A stretch of 64,000 bases of DNA from positions 124,001 to 188,000 of the forward strand of contig NZ_JAMXMY010000009.1 of the NCBI RefSeq assembly GCF_024055795.1, read 5' to 3'. The notes beneath the pieces are model-generated. The model was not told the origin of the DNA and searched no databases. It was given only the letters and a program-made list of their open reading frames with translations. Positions 1 to 7,458 of the stretch are shown one piece after another. Source of the stretch: Actinoallomurus purpureus. GTDB lineage: Bacteria; Actinomycetota; Actinomycetes; Streptosporangiales; Streptosporangiaceae. Positions within the stretch are counted from its first letter, which is position 1. The number at the start of each line of letters is the position of its first letter. The translations under genes and the position numbers were made by a program.

Positions 1-635
1 GGGTTCGCCGTGACTCCCAGCACGTGGACACGACGCGTGGCGTGCTCCACGACGGCGAAGCAGTACAGGCGGGCGAGTGCGATCGTCTCTACGCTGAAGA
101 AGTCGCAGGCCAAGATTCCGGATGCCTGGGCTTTGAGGAACTGTGCCCAGGTCGGGTCACCGCGCCGGGGTGCGGGATCGAGCCCGGCCTTCTTCAAGAT
201 CGCCCAGACGGTGGCCGGGGAAACCTTCCGGCCCAGACCGGCGATCTCGCCGGCGATCCGGCGGTATCCCCGGGCCGGGTTCTCTGTCGCCAACCGCAGG
301 ACCAGGGTCTGGATCGTGGGCCGGGTGGGTGGTCGTCCCGGCCCGCGCTTGGGGTAGGTCCAGCGTCGTTTCACCAGGTCGGCGTGCCAGCGCAGGAGCG
401 TCCGCGGGGTGACGAACAGGTGGTGCCGGCGGTGCCGGGGCAGTAGCCGCGCGAGCGCGGAAAGGATCGCCCGGTCCGCCCACGATGGCCGGGGAGCGGC
501 GACCTGGCGGCGAAGGACCGCGAGCTGATGCCGTAAGGCCAAGATCTCTACGTCCTTCGACGCCTGTGATCGGGCGAGCAGCGCGATCCACCCGAACACA
601 CGCAAGGCGATCAGGTACAACAGCCGCAGAGCCAT
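1..635 (-). CDS. Transposase with integrase core, cut by the left window edge
   Basis: The minus strand reads an open frame from an ATG at 635 to the window edge, about 211 residues with no stop. It begins MALRLLYLIALRVFGW and carries a helix-turn-helix region with LRWHADLVKRRW and RGPGRPPTRPT, the motif GYRRIAGEIAGLG, then FLKAQASGILACDFF, where the Asp is the expected first acidic residue of a DDE (rve) catalytic core. The remaining catalytic residues lie outside the window. Two decayed relatives sit at 49542-49950 and 61177-61597. This is an intact-looking element as far as visible; the IS family is not certain (IS3/IS481-like by layout). Confidence 0.85.
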   Translation of the reverse strand, partial: MALRLLYLIALRVFGWIALLARSQASKDVEILALRHQLAVLRRQVAAPRPSWADRAILSALARLLPRHRRHHLFVTPRTLLRWHADLVKRRWTYPKRGPGRPPTRPTIQTLVLRLATENPARGYRRIAGEIAGLGRKVSPATVWAILKKAGLDPAPRRGDPTWAQFLKAQASGILACDFFSVETIALARLYCFAVVEHATRRVHVLGVTAN

Positions 636-985
636 CCAGTGATCCTGCCGGAGCCGGGCAGCTGAGCGCGTCGAAACCCCAGATCAGGCCCGGTGACACG
701 ATATTCGGCACCCACACCCTGCCGATCGCGTGTTTTACCAAGATCACGGCACGCGAGCAGCCATGGAGCAACCACGGTCGCCAAACCGGCCCTAAACGGA
801 CACTGGGCGTTCCCGGTGGAACCGAGAACACCCAGGTCAGGACGGGTGCGCCGCCAGGGACTTGAACCCCGAACCCGCGGATTAAGAGGCCGCTCTCGTG
901 TCGGATCAGTGCTCTCACGGTGTCCGGAACGCGGCGCCCGGCCTACCCACCGCGCGGTGGGTGGCGTGCCGTCTGATGCCGATCG
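636..985. other. Gene-free stretch holding the transposase upstream region and a tRNA-like sequence
   Basis: No convincing protein gene is seen here. Frames crossing it are shadows. The only recognisable item is the tRNA-Lys-like sequence at 847-937 on the minus strand, described separately. The left part is probably the upstream end of the insertion sequence, but I could not define its terminal inverted repeat. Confidence 0.5.
847..937 (-). tRNA. Degenerate tRNA-Lys(CUU)-like sequence
   Basis: Reading the minus strand from 937, a 7-base acceptor strand GCGCCGC can pair with GCGGCGC at the 3' end. The 3' half looks genuine: an anticodon arm with loop CTCTTAA (anticodon CUU, Lys), a short variable loop, and a T arm whose loop contains TTCAAGT. 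The inner anticodon-stem pair is C-T. The 5' half is about 18 bases too long and has no normal D arm. It is therefore probably a pseudo-tRNA or a tRNA 3'-end attachment-site remnant, not a working tRNA. No CCA is encoded. Confidence 0.45.
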
Positions 986-1726
986 TCAAAGGTTCGAGCC
1001 GCCAGTGGCGTCGATCCAGTCCGCGGTGACCCAGCGGGCGTCGTCCGAGGCGAGGAAGGCGACCACGTCCGCGATGTCCTCTGGCAGGCCGACGCGGCCG
1101 AAGGCCGAGCGGGCCGCCGCGGCCTCCTTCCCGCCCGGTGCCGCCAGCAACGCGGCGGTGCTGTCCGTCTCCACGACGCCCGGGGCCACGGTGTTCACCG
1201 TGATGCCGCGTGCGCCGAGTTCGGCGGCGAGGGTGCGGCCGAGGACGTCCACGGCGCCCTTGGTCAGCGCGTACGTGACGAATCGTGGCATCGCGACGCG
1301 GGTCGCGATGGAGGAGATGTTGATGATCCTGCCGCCCTCGCGCAGCACCGGCAGGGCCCGCTGGATGATGAAGAACGGCGCGCGGATGTTCACCGCCACG
1401 ACCCGGTCGAACTCCTCTGGCGTCGTGCCCTCCAGGCCGCTGAACGAGACCTCCGCCGCGTTGTTCACCAGGATGTCGAGGCCGTCGAACTCCTCTTCGA
1501 CGCGGCCCAGCAGGACCTCCGCCGCGTCCGGGGCGCTCAGCTCCGAGCGTACGGCGAAGGCCCGGTCTTCCCCGATCGCCGCCACGACATCCTTGGCCGC
1601 CGCCTCGTCACGACCGTAGTGGACCGCCACCCGGGCACCGTCCCGTCCCAGGCGGAGGGCGATCGCCCGGCCGATTCCCCTGCTCCCACCCGTCACCAGC
1701 GCGGTCTTGCCCGCAAGATTAGTCAT
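986..1726 (-). CDS. SDR family oxidoreductase (3-oxoacyl-ACP reductase type)
   Basis: A 246-residue classical short-chain dehydrogenase/reductase. It has the Rossmann nucleotide-binding motif TGGSRGIG near residue 14, NNA at the end of strand 4, catalytic Ser in INISS, and the YALTK active-site motif (YxxxK). The C-terminal WITADW-like stretch (WVTADWIDATGG) is typical of FabG-like reductases. NAD(P)H-dependent carbonyl/alcohol interconversion is expected; the substrate is unknown. The start at the ATG giving MTNLAGKTALVTGG fits family length; longer upstream starts add a low-complexity tail. It is co-oriented with the LysR gene upstream, separated by 71 bases. Confidence 0.9.
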   Translation of the reverse strand: MTNLAGKTALVTGGSRGIGRAIALRLGRDGARVAVHYGRDEAAAKDVVAAIGEDRAFAVRSELSAPDAAEVLLGRVEEEFDGLDILVNNAAEVSFSGLEGTTPEEFDRVVAVNIRAPFFIIQRALPVLREGGRIINISSIATRVAMPRFVTYALTKGAVDVLGRTLAAELGARGITVNTVAPGVVETDSTAALLAAPGGKEAAAARSAFGRVGLPEDIADVVAFLASDDARWVTADWIDATGGSNL

Positions 1727-1797
1727 GACCCGAAAAGTATCTTTTGCGGCGTCCGCTGCGCAGCTGTCTCGTTCACGTCCGCTGAGGCTGCGGTGTG

Positions 1798-2736
1798 TCA
1801 GGAGAGGAAAGCGGATGAGCTGCGCCGGCCCGATGCCTGGCTGGAGCGCAGGGCGACCGCCCGGAGGAGGGCATCCCGGCATGCCTCGATGGCAGGGTGC
1901 CGGCTGCGGCCGCGGCGTACGGCGGTGAAGAGGCGGCGTGCGCGCTGACCGCGGGGCAGCTGCCGCAGCGTGACGGTTGGGGGCTGTCCGCTCCAGACGA
2001 GGTCGGGAAGGAAGGCGGCGGCGTGTCCCTGCTCGACAAGGCGAAGGTGGAGCAAGAGGTCGGTGGTCTCGAACCGTACGTCGGGTTCGAAACCGGCGTT
2101 GCGGCACAGGGTCATGGCCCAGTGCCGCGCGGCTGTGCCTTCGGGTTCCATCACCCAGGGGTGGTCCGCGAGTGAGCGCAGCGCCGCCATCGGGCCGTCG
2201 GCCGGTTCGGGCAGTGCGAGGTGAAGGGGGTCGTTGAGCAGGTCTTCCTGGTCGAGTCCGGCGGGCCGCGGGTTGGGGTTACCGGGGTATTCCTCGGCGA
2301 GGACCAGGTCGAAGTCGCGGGCTTGCAGGGCGGGCAGGGCCTTTTCCGGTTCCATGTGAGTGACGTGGACGCGCAGGTGCGGGTGCAGTTCACGCAGCAG
2401 GCCGAGCGCGGTCGGGACCAGGGCCAGGGCGGCCGTCTGGAACGAGGCGATGCGCAGTGTGCCGGTCAGATCGGTCAGGGAGGCCGAGATCTCCGCCTCC
2501 GCCCGCTCCAGGCGTTCGAAAATCGCTTCGGTGTGGGCGACGAGGATCTCGGCCTGCTCGGTCAGCCGCACCCGCCGCCCGACCGGTTCCAGCAGCCGGA
2601 CGCCGACTTCGGCTTCCAACTGCGAGAGCTGCTGGGAGACGGAAGAGGGAGCGTAGGACAGGGCTGCGGCGACGGCCGCCAGCGTGCCGCGGTGCTTGAG
2701 TTCGCGCAGCAGGCGCAGTCGGTGCAGGTCGAACAT
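1798..2736 (-). CDS. LysR family transcriptional regulator
   Basis: A 312-residue LysR-type regulator: N-terminal winged helix-turn-helix (start MFDLHRLRLLRELKHRG, recognition region SYAPSSVSQQLSQLE, then RLLEPVGRRVRLTEQAE) followed by a substrate-binding effector domain. The ATG at 2736 has GAGGAAAG upstream and aligns with the normal LysR N terminus, so I chose it over the longer frame from 2805. It is divergent from the diaminopropionate ammonia-lyase operon across 109 bases, the usual arrangement for a LysR protein controlling the adjacent operon and itself. The effector is unknown; an amino acid of the operon's pathway is a reasonable guess. Confidence 0.9.
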   Translation of the reverse strand: MFDLHRLRLLRELKHRGTLAAVAAALSYAPSSVSQQLSQLEAEVGVRLLEPVGRRVRLTEQAEILVAHTEAIFERLERAEAEISASLTDLTGTLRIASFQTAALALVPTALGLLRELHPHLRVHVTHMEPEKALPALQARDFDLVLAEEYPGNPNPRPAGLDQEDLLNDPLHLALPEPADGPMAALRSLADHPWVMEPEGTAARHWAMTLCRNAGFEPDVRFETTDLLLHLRLVEQGHAAAFLPDLVWSGQPPTVTLRQLPRGQRARRLFTAVRRGRSRHPAIEACRDALLRAVALRSSQASGRRSSSAFLS

Positions 2737-2845
2737 CGGCAGATCGCTTTCCTCACCGTCGCGAAACAACGGTCGGTTTCTCCGAAGATTATAGGTCGAA
2801 AACATCCGCTAGACCGATCGTAGGAGGGCATCGCACTCTGAACGT

Positions 2846-3967
2846 GTGTCTGAGAACGTGTCCTCCCTCCGTGCGCTGCCGTGGTTTGCGCGGCCCAGCG
2901 CCCGTACCTGGAGATGTGCATCCGCGCCCGTCGAGGTGCGGGGCTTCCACGCCGCGCTGCCCGACTACTCGCCCACACCGTTGACCGAACTCCCCCTGCT
3001 GGCTGGGGAGTTGGGGGTTGGCCGGGTCTTCGTCAAGGACGAGTCATGCCGTCTGGGGCTGCCCGCGTTCAAGGCGCTGGGTGCGTCCTGGGCGGTCCAC
3101 CGCGCAGTTTCCGAGCGGGCCGTGAGCGGCAAAGAACCGGGCCCGGTCACCTTGGTGACCGCCACCGACGGCAACCACGGCCGGGCGGTGGCCCGCATGG
3201 CGCGCCTGCTCGGGCAGCACGCCCACATTTTCGTTCCGCAGGGTGTACACCCGCAGGCCGTGGCGGCCATCGTCGCCGAGCAGGCGCAGGTCACCGAGAT
3301 CGCGGGGTCGTACGACGAGGCCGTACGCCTGGCGGCCAGGGCGGCTGCCGCGCCGGACGCGGTCCTGGTCCAGGACACCGCCTGGCCGGGCTATGAGCAG
3401 ATCCCGGGTTGGATCGTCGAGGGCTACTCCACCCTCTGCGCCGAGATCGACGAGCAGCTGACGGCCGAAGGAGTCGTCGAAGGACCTGACCTCGTGTCCA
3501 TACCGGTGGGCGTAGGGTCACTGGCCCAGGCCGTCGTCACCCACTACCGCAGCCGCCCGTCCGGGCGGGCTCCGGCGCTGTTGTCAGTGGAGCCGGAGGC
3601 CGCGGCTTGCGTCCTCAAAAGCCTCACCCTCGGTGAACCCGTCAGCGTCACCACCGGTGAGACCATCATGGCCGGGCTGAACTGCGGTACCCCGTCCAGC
3701 ATCGCCTGGCCTTGCCTGCAAGGCGGGCTGGACGCCGCTGTCGCCATCCCCGACGCGGACAGCACCCGGGCGGCCGCCCACCTCGCCGCTCTCGATGTCT
3801 CCTCGGGTCCCTGCGGAGCCGCGGCGCTCGCCGGTCTCCGCGCGGTGCTCACCGGCGTGGGCTCCGAAGAACGCCGAACGGCGCTGGGGCTGGAGGTGAC
3901 CTCGGTGGTCGTGCTGCTGAGCACCGAGGGCCCGGCCGCCAACCCGCACTCCACAGTGGATCGCTGA
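2846..3967 (+). CDS. dpaL: Diaminopropionate ammonia-lyase (PLP enzyme)
   Basis: A 373-residue fold-type II PLP enzyme, expected to convert 2,3-diaminopropionate to pyruvate and two ammonia. The Schiff-base lysine is K76 in LPAFKALGAS. TATDGNHGRAVA is the family's phosphate/substrate loop, and IPVGVGSLAQAV matches the glycine-rich PLP phosphate-binding segment. VSSGPCGAAAL near the C terminus fits the family. The GTG at 2846 is the only start giving the usual N terminus (SSLRALPWFA); AGGAGG lies rather far upstream. It is first in an operon with two M20 hydrolases, and in E. coli the ygeX-ygeY genes show a similar pairing with an M20 hydrolase. Confidence 0.85.
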   Translation: MSENVSSLRALPWFARPSARTWRCASAPVEVRGFHAALPDYSPTPLTELPLLAGELGVGRVFVKDESCRLGLPAFKALGASWAVHRAVSERAVSGKEPGPVTLVTATDGNHGRAVARMARLLGQHAHIFVPQGVHPQAVAAIVAEQAQVTEIAGSYDEAVRLAARAAAAPDAVLVQDTAWPGYEQIPGWIVEGYSTLCAEIDEQLTAEGVVEGPDLVSIPVGVGSLAQAVVTHYRSRPSGRAPALLSVEPEAAACVLKSLTLGEPVSVTTGETIMAGLNCGTPSSIAWPCLQGGLDAAVAIPDADSTRAAAHLAALDVSSGPCGAAALAGLRAVLTGVGSEERRTALGLEVTSVVVLLSTEGPAANPHSTVDR

Positions 3968-4074
3968 AGTCCGGATCTCTGAAAGACCCCTTTCGCGACC
4001 GCCCCCCGTTGCCGGGCACACACCACCACTCCGCAACCGCTCCACCGTTTCCGACCAGTCCTGGGAGACAGGCC

Positions 4075-5349
4075 ATGACGAGCCCCACCTCCGACACGAT
4101 CACCGTCAACGGCGACCGCCTGTGGCAGTCCTTGATGGACCTCGCCGAAATCGGCGCGTACGACGACGAGCGCACCGGCCTACGCGGTGTCAACCGCCTC
4201 GCCCTGACCGACGTCGACGCGGCCGGCCGTCGCTGGGTCATCGCGTGGATGGAACAGGCCGGTCTGGCTGTCCGCATCGACCGGATGGGCAACATCTACG
4301 GCCGACGCGAGGGCAGCGACCCGGCCGCGGCCCCGGTCCTGACCGGCTCGCACATCGACAGCGTCGCCACCGCCGGCGCCTTCGACGGTTGCCTCGGCGT
4401 CCTGGGCGGCATCGAAGTCGTCCGCACCCTCAACGAACGCGGCATCACCACCCGCCGCCCCCTCGAGGTGGGCATCTTCACTGAGGAGGAAGGTGTCCGC
4501 TTCGGCACCGACATGCTCGGCAGCGCCGTCGCCGCCGGCCGCCTCACCCTGGAGTACGCCCACGCCCTGACCGACCGTGACGGCCTCACCCTCGGCGGCG
4601 AACTCGCCCGCACCGGCTTCGACGGCCCCGCCGACGTCGGCCTCACCCCGCCGCACGCGTACGTCGAATGCCACATCGAACAGGGCCCCGTCCTCGCTGA
4701 GAACGGGGCCCAAGTCGGCGTCGTCACCGGCGTTCAAGGCATCTCCTGGCAGGAGATCACCATCCACGGCCGGGCCGCTCATGCCGGCACCACCCCCACC
4801 CACCTGCGCGCCGACGCAGGGCTCGCGGCCGCGCAGATCATCGTCCACCTGCGGGCCCTGGTCGACTCCGGCGCCTACGGCGACCTGCGCGCCACAGTCG
4901 GCCATCTCATCGTCCACCCGGACCTGACCAACATCGTCCCGGCCCGCGCCGAACTGACCGTCGACCTGCGCAACCCCGACGACGTCCAGATGGCCCGCGC
5001 CGAGGAGGCCCTCGCCGCGTTCCTGCGCGACCTGGAGGGCAGTCAGCCGGGCCTTTCGTTGACGACCCGGCGTATGGCCAAGACCGCCTACGTCCCCTTC
5101 GACGAAGGGGTGCAGAAGGTCGTCGCGCAGGCCGCCGACGACCACGGCCTGGCGCACATCTCCCTGCTCTCCGGCGCCGGCCACGACGCCCAGGAGATCG
5201 CCGCGCTCTGCCCCACCGCCATGATCTTCGTACGCGGCGAGTACGACGGCATCAGCCACAACCCCCGCGAATACTCCACCCCCGAGGCATGCGCCCACGG
5301 CGTCGACGTCCTGGCCACCACCCTCCTGCGCCTCGCAAACCAGGACTGA
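4075..5349 (+). CDS. M20 family N-carbamoyl-L-amino acid / allantoate amidohydrolase
   Basis: A 424-residue zinc hydrolase of the AmaB/HyuC/AllC group. Metal-binding and catalytic motifs are visible: TGSHIDSVATAGAFDG, FTEEEGVRFG, the EQGPVLAE segment, the dimerisation-domain motif GRAAHAGTTP, and a C-terminal SGAGHDAQ. Expected activity is hydrolysis of an N-carbamoyl (ureido) group from an amino acid, releasing CO2 and ammonia. The ATG at 4075 is preceded by GGGAGACAGGCC and gives the canonical N terminus; upstream codons in the frame belong to out-of-frame readings of dpaL. The gene sits 107 bases after dpaL in the same operon. Confidence 0.88.
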   Translation: MTSPTSDTITVNGDRLWQSLMDLAEIGAYDDERTGLRGVNRLALTDVDAAGRRWVIAWMEQAGLAVRIDRMGNIYGRREGSDPAAAPVLTGSHIDSVATAGAFDGCLGVLGGIEVVRTLNERGITTRRPLEVGIFTEEEGVRFGTDMLGSAVAAGRLTLEYAHALTDRDGLTLGGELARTGFDGPADVGLTPPHAYVECHIEQGPVLAENGAQVGVVTGVQGISWQEITIHGRAAHAGTTPTHLRADAGLAAAQIIVHLRALVDSGAYGDLRATVGHLIVHPDLTNIVPARAELTVDLRNPDDVQMARAEEALAAFLRDLEGSQPGLSLTTRRMAKTAYVPFDEGVQKVVAQAADDHGLAHISLLSGAGHDAQEIAALCPTAMIFVRGEYDGISHNPREYSTPEACAHGVDVLATTLLRLANQD

Positions 5350-5441
5350 CCGCTCACGGCCACACCACGTCCCACTTGGCGTGCCCACCGCGCCCGCCCC
5401 TGTCTCCCGGGAGCGGCGTCAGAACTTCGGAAGGCCTCTCC

Positions 5442-6626
5442 ATGCTCCCCGAGACTCCCTCGACCGCAGCGGCTCCCGATCCCCTGGACCCCGAACCCGG
5501 CCGCCTGCTGGCCCGGCTGATCGCCATCGACTCCGTCAACCCGGACCTCGTAGCCGGCGGGGCCGGCGAGACCGTCATCGCCGACTTCTGCAGCGAATGG
5601 CTGGCCGCCCGCGGCTTCGAGGTACACAGCTTGGAAAAGCGCCCCGGCCGGCCCTCGCTCGTCGCGATCGCCCGCGGCACCGGCGGCGGCCGGTCACTCA
5701 TGCTCAACGGCCACCTCGACACGGTCGGCATGGCTGACTACGACGGCGACCCGCTCGACCCGCAGATCCGCGATGGCAAGATGTTCGGCCGCGGAGCCTT
5801 CGACATGAAAGGCGGTATCGCGGCCATGATGGTCGCCGCCGCCCGCGCCACCGCCTGCGGCCCGCTGCGAGGCGATGTCATCCTCGCCTGCGTCGCAGAC
5901 GAGGAGAACGGCAGCTCCGGCACCGAGGAAGTGCTGGAGTCCTTCACCGCCGACGCGGCGATCGTCACCGAGCCGAGCCATCTCGAAGTCACCCTCGCCC
6001 ACAAGGGCTTCGCCTGGTTCGACATGCGGATCGAGGGCCGCGCGGCCCATGGTTCGCGGCCCGAGCTCGGCATCGACGCCATCGCCAAAGCCGGGCACTT
6101 CCTGGTCGCGCTGGAGGAACTGGGACAGCGCCTCGCGCAGGGCCCGGCACACCCCCTCCTGGGCACCGGCACGGTGCACGCCTCCGTCATCCACGGCGGC
6201 CGGGAGCCCTCCACCTACCCGGCGTACTGCCACATCACCCTCGAGCGCCGCACCGTCCCCGGTGAGAGTGCCGACAGCGTCGAGCGGGAACTGACCGCCG
6301 TGCTCGACCGCCTTGCCGCCACGGTCCCCGACTTCCGCTACCGGCTGACCCGCGGCCTGCACCGCGAGCCCTTCGAGGCCGATCCGGAGGCACTGATCTT
6401 CCGCACCCTGACCCGCCACGCGCAAAAGGCTCTCGGACGCCCACCCGTGGTGCGCGCCGAGCCCTTCTGGACCGACTGCGCCCTCCTGGACCGCGCGGGC
6501 ATCCCCTGCCTGCTCTTCGGCGTCGACGGCGCAGGTGCCCACGCCGCCACCGAGTACGTCGACCTCGCCTCGCTGGACCGCCTCACCGACATCCTCACCG
6601 GCACCATCGCGGACTTCTGCTCCTGA
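5442..6626 (+). CDS. M20 family metallopeptidase/deacylase (ArgE/DapE/YgeY type)
   Basis: A 394-residue M20 peptidase-fold hydrolase. Motifs: LNGHLDTVG (metal His and catalytic Asp), GRGAFDMKGGIAA (bridging Asp), VADEENGSSG (catalytic and metal Glu), and GRAAHGSRPELG in the lid domain. The expected reaction is hydrolysis of an N-acyl amino acid or dipeptide. ATG at 5442 has GGAAGG eight bases upstream. It is the last clear gene of the dpaL operon. Together with the carbamoylase it suggests release of free diaminopropionate, or a related amino acid, from a modified precursor before DpaL cleavage; this is inference. Confidence 0.87.
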   Translation: MLPETPSTAAAPDPLDPEPGRLLARLIAIDSVNPDLVAGGAGETVIADFCSEWLAARGFEVHSLEKRPGRPSLVAIARGTGGGRSLMLNGHLDTVGMADYDGDPLDPQIRDGKMFGRGAFDMKGGIAAMMVAAARATACGPLRGDVILACVADEENGSSGTEEVLESFTADAAIVTEPSHLEVTLAHKGFAWFDMRIEGRAAHGSRPELGIDAIAKAGHFLVALEELGQRLAQGPAHPLLGTGTVHASVIHGGREPSTYPAYCHITLERRTVPGESADSVERELTAVLDRLAATVPDFRYRLTRGLHREPFEADPEALIFRTLTRHAQKALGRPPVVRAEPFWTDCALLDRAGIPCLLFGVDGAGAHAATEYVDLASLDRLTDILTGTIADFCS

Positions 6627-6861
6627 GCCCCCGTACCGGACCCGGACCGGTACGGAACGAAACGGGCATCACCATGACCATCCGGACCTCTTCGTTGATC
6701 TCGTGATCTTGTCGGGTGATTATTCGAACGCTGGCGGCGGGGTAGGCGCGTGATACCAGTTGGTGACTGTCTGTTTATGTTCTATTGCACGGAGTAATCG
6801 ACGGGTGTAGGTTCCCTAGGTGTTGGGCGGTACCGCACTCCACGAAAGGGAGTGATCCACC
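6627..6861 (+). other. Leader region upstream of the RiPP precursor genes
   Basis: A good ATG follows the M20 gene at 6674 but its frame closes after ten codons, so a further operon gene may have been lost here. The DNA from about 6700 is less GC-rich than its surroundings and probably carries the RiPP cluster promoter. Just before the first precursor, CACTCC (6836-6841) can pair with GGAGTG (6849-6854), partly covering the likely ribosome-binding GGGAG of that gene. Confidence 0.35.
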
Positions 6862-7032
6862 ATGTCCATACCAACGAATGGCCTGAGCGACTTGCCCGTC
6901 GAGTCCATCGACGTGCTGCCCGCCGACACCATCGAGGTGCTGGAAGCCGGTCACGGTATGACCGAGATCGCCGCCTCCAGCGTTTCCTCCGCGCCTAGCT
7001 GCATCAAGGCCGAGTTCGACGACCCGATCTGA
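6862..7032 (+). CDS. Thiopeptide/pyritide-like RiPP precursor peptide 1
   Basis: A 56-residue precursor. The leader begins MSIPTNGLSDLPVESIDVLP and ends with the thiopeptide-style sequence EAGHGMTEIAAS. The putative core is S39 S40 V S S A P S46 C47, followed by IKAEFDDPI. GHGMTE just before an Ala-Ser cleavage region is characteristic of actinobacterial thiopeptide leaders. The single Cys47 directly after Ser46 fits a dehydroalanine followed by a thiazole, the usual 6-position arrangement on a thiopeptide pyridine. GGGAG lies seven bases upstream of the ATG. The gene is followed by a hairpin and a near-identical second precursor. Product structure is inferred, not known. Confidence 0.85.
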   Translation: MSIPTNGLSDLPVESIDVLPADTIEVLEAGHGMTEIAASSVSSAPSCIKAEFDDPI

Positions 7033-7047
7033 CCGATTCACCGCGAC

Positions 7048-7079
7048 GGGGACGCCCGGCCTGTGTGCCGGACGTCCCC
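7048..7079 (+). terminator. Hairpin after precursor 1
   Basis: GGGGACG at 7048-7054 pairs with CGTCCCC at 7073-7079, with an inner CCGGC/GCCGG stem. There is no T-tract, so partial termination (attenuation) or 3'-end protection of the precursor message is more likely than a full stop. The same GGGGACG/CGTCCCC stem follows the other two precursor genes. Confidence 0.6.
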
Positions 7080-7122
7080 GGGCGCGGGCTGGGCAATGAC
7101 GCAGCCGCGGCGCTTTCTTGCG

Positions 7123-7151
7123 GTTGTGGCAACAGTCCAAAGGACCACAAC
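7123..7151 (+). repeat. Inverted repeat upstream of precursor 2
   Basis: GTTGTG (7123-7128) and CACAAC (7146-7151) form outer arms; GTCC and GGAC form an inner stem around AAA. It lies between the hairpin after precursor 1 and the ribosome-binding site of precursor 2. It may be an RNA structure or an operator; the sequence does not decide which. Confidence 0.35.
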
Positions 7152-7171
7152 GTGAAAGGGAGTGATCCACC

Positions 7172-7345
7172 ATGTCCATACCAACGAATGGCCTGGGCGA
7201 CTTGCCCGTCGAGTCCATCGACGTGCTGCCCGCCGACACCGTCGAGGTGCTGGAAGCCGGTCACGGTATGACCGAGATCGCCGCCTCCTCCTCCACCTCG
7301 AGCTTTGGAAGCTGCCTCAAGGCCGAGTTCGACGACCCGATCTGA
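7172..7345 (+). CDS. Thiopeptide/pyritide-like RiPP precursor peptide 2
   Basis: A 57-residue paralogue of precursor 1, in tandem with a 310-base period. The leader differs only at S9G and I24V. The core region differs: after AAS come SSTSSFG, then SCLKAEFDDPI. The variable segment is one residue longer than in precursor 1 and richer in Ser/Thr (candidate dehydroamino acids). The ribosome-binding region and first codons are nearly identical to precursor 1, showing a recent duplication followed by divergence confined to the core. Ser47-Cys48 is the conserved pair expected to give Dha-thiazole. Confidence 0.85.
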   Translation: MSIPTNGLGDLPVESIDVLPADTVEVLEAGHGMTEIAASSSTSSFGSCLKAEFDDPI

Positions 7346-7360
7346 CCGATTCACCGCGAC

Positions 7361-7391
7361 GGGGACGCCCGGCTGTGCGCCGGACGTCCCC
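7361..7391 (+). terminator. Hairpin after precursor 2
   Basis: GGGGACGCCCGGC from 7361 pairs with GCCGG-A-CGTCCCC ending at 7391, the same design as the hairpin after precursor 1. It separates the precursor genes from the biosynthetic enzymes starting at 7459 and probably makes precursor mRNA more abundant than enzyme mRNA. The regulatory role is inferred. Confidence 0.6.
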
Positions 7392-7458
7392 GGGCGTGGA
7401 GGGTGGGGCTGGGTAATGGCGTCGGTGGCCGCTTTGTCGTGGTTGCGGGGAGAGATTG

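Noticed and set aside
847..937. A functional tRNA-Lys gene
   Set aside because: The D arm is absent and the 5' half is about 18 bases too long; kept only as a degenerate tRNA-like sequence.
4180..5388. 402-codon minus-strand frame opposite the carbamoylase gene
   Set aside because: Val/Gly/Asp-rich antisense shadow; the plus strand has the M20 metal motifs.
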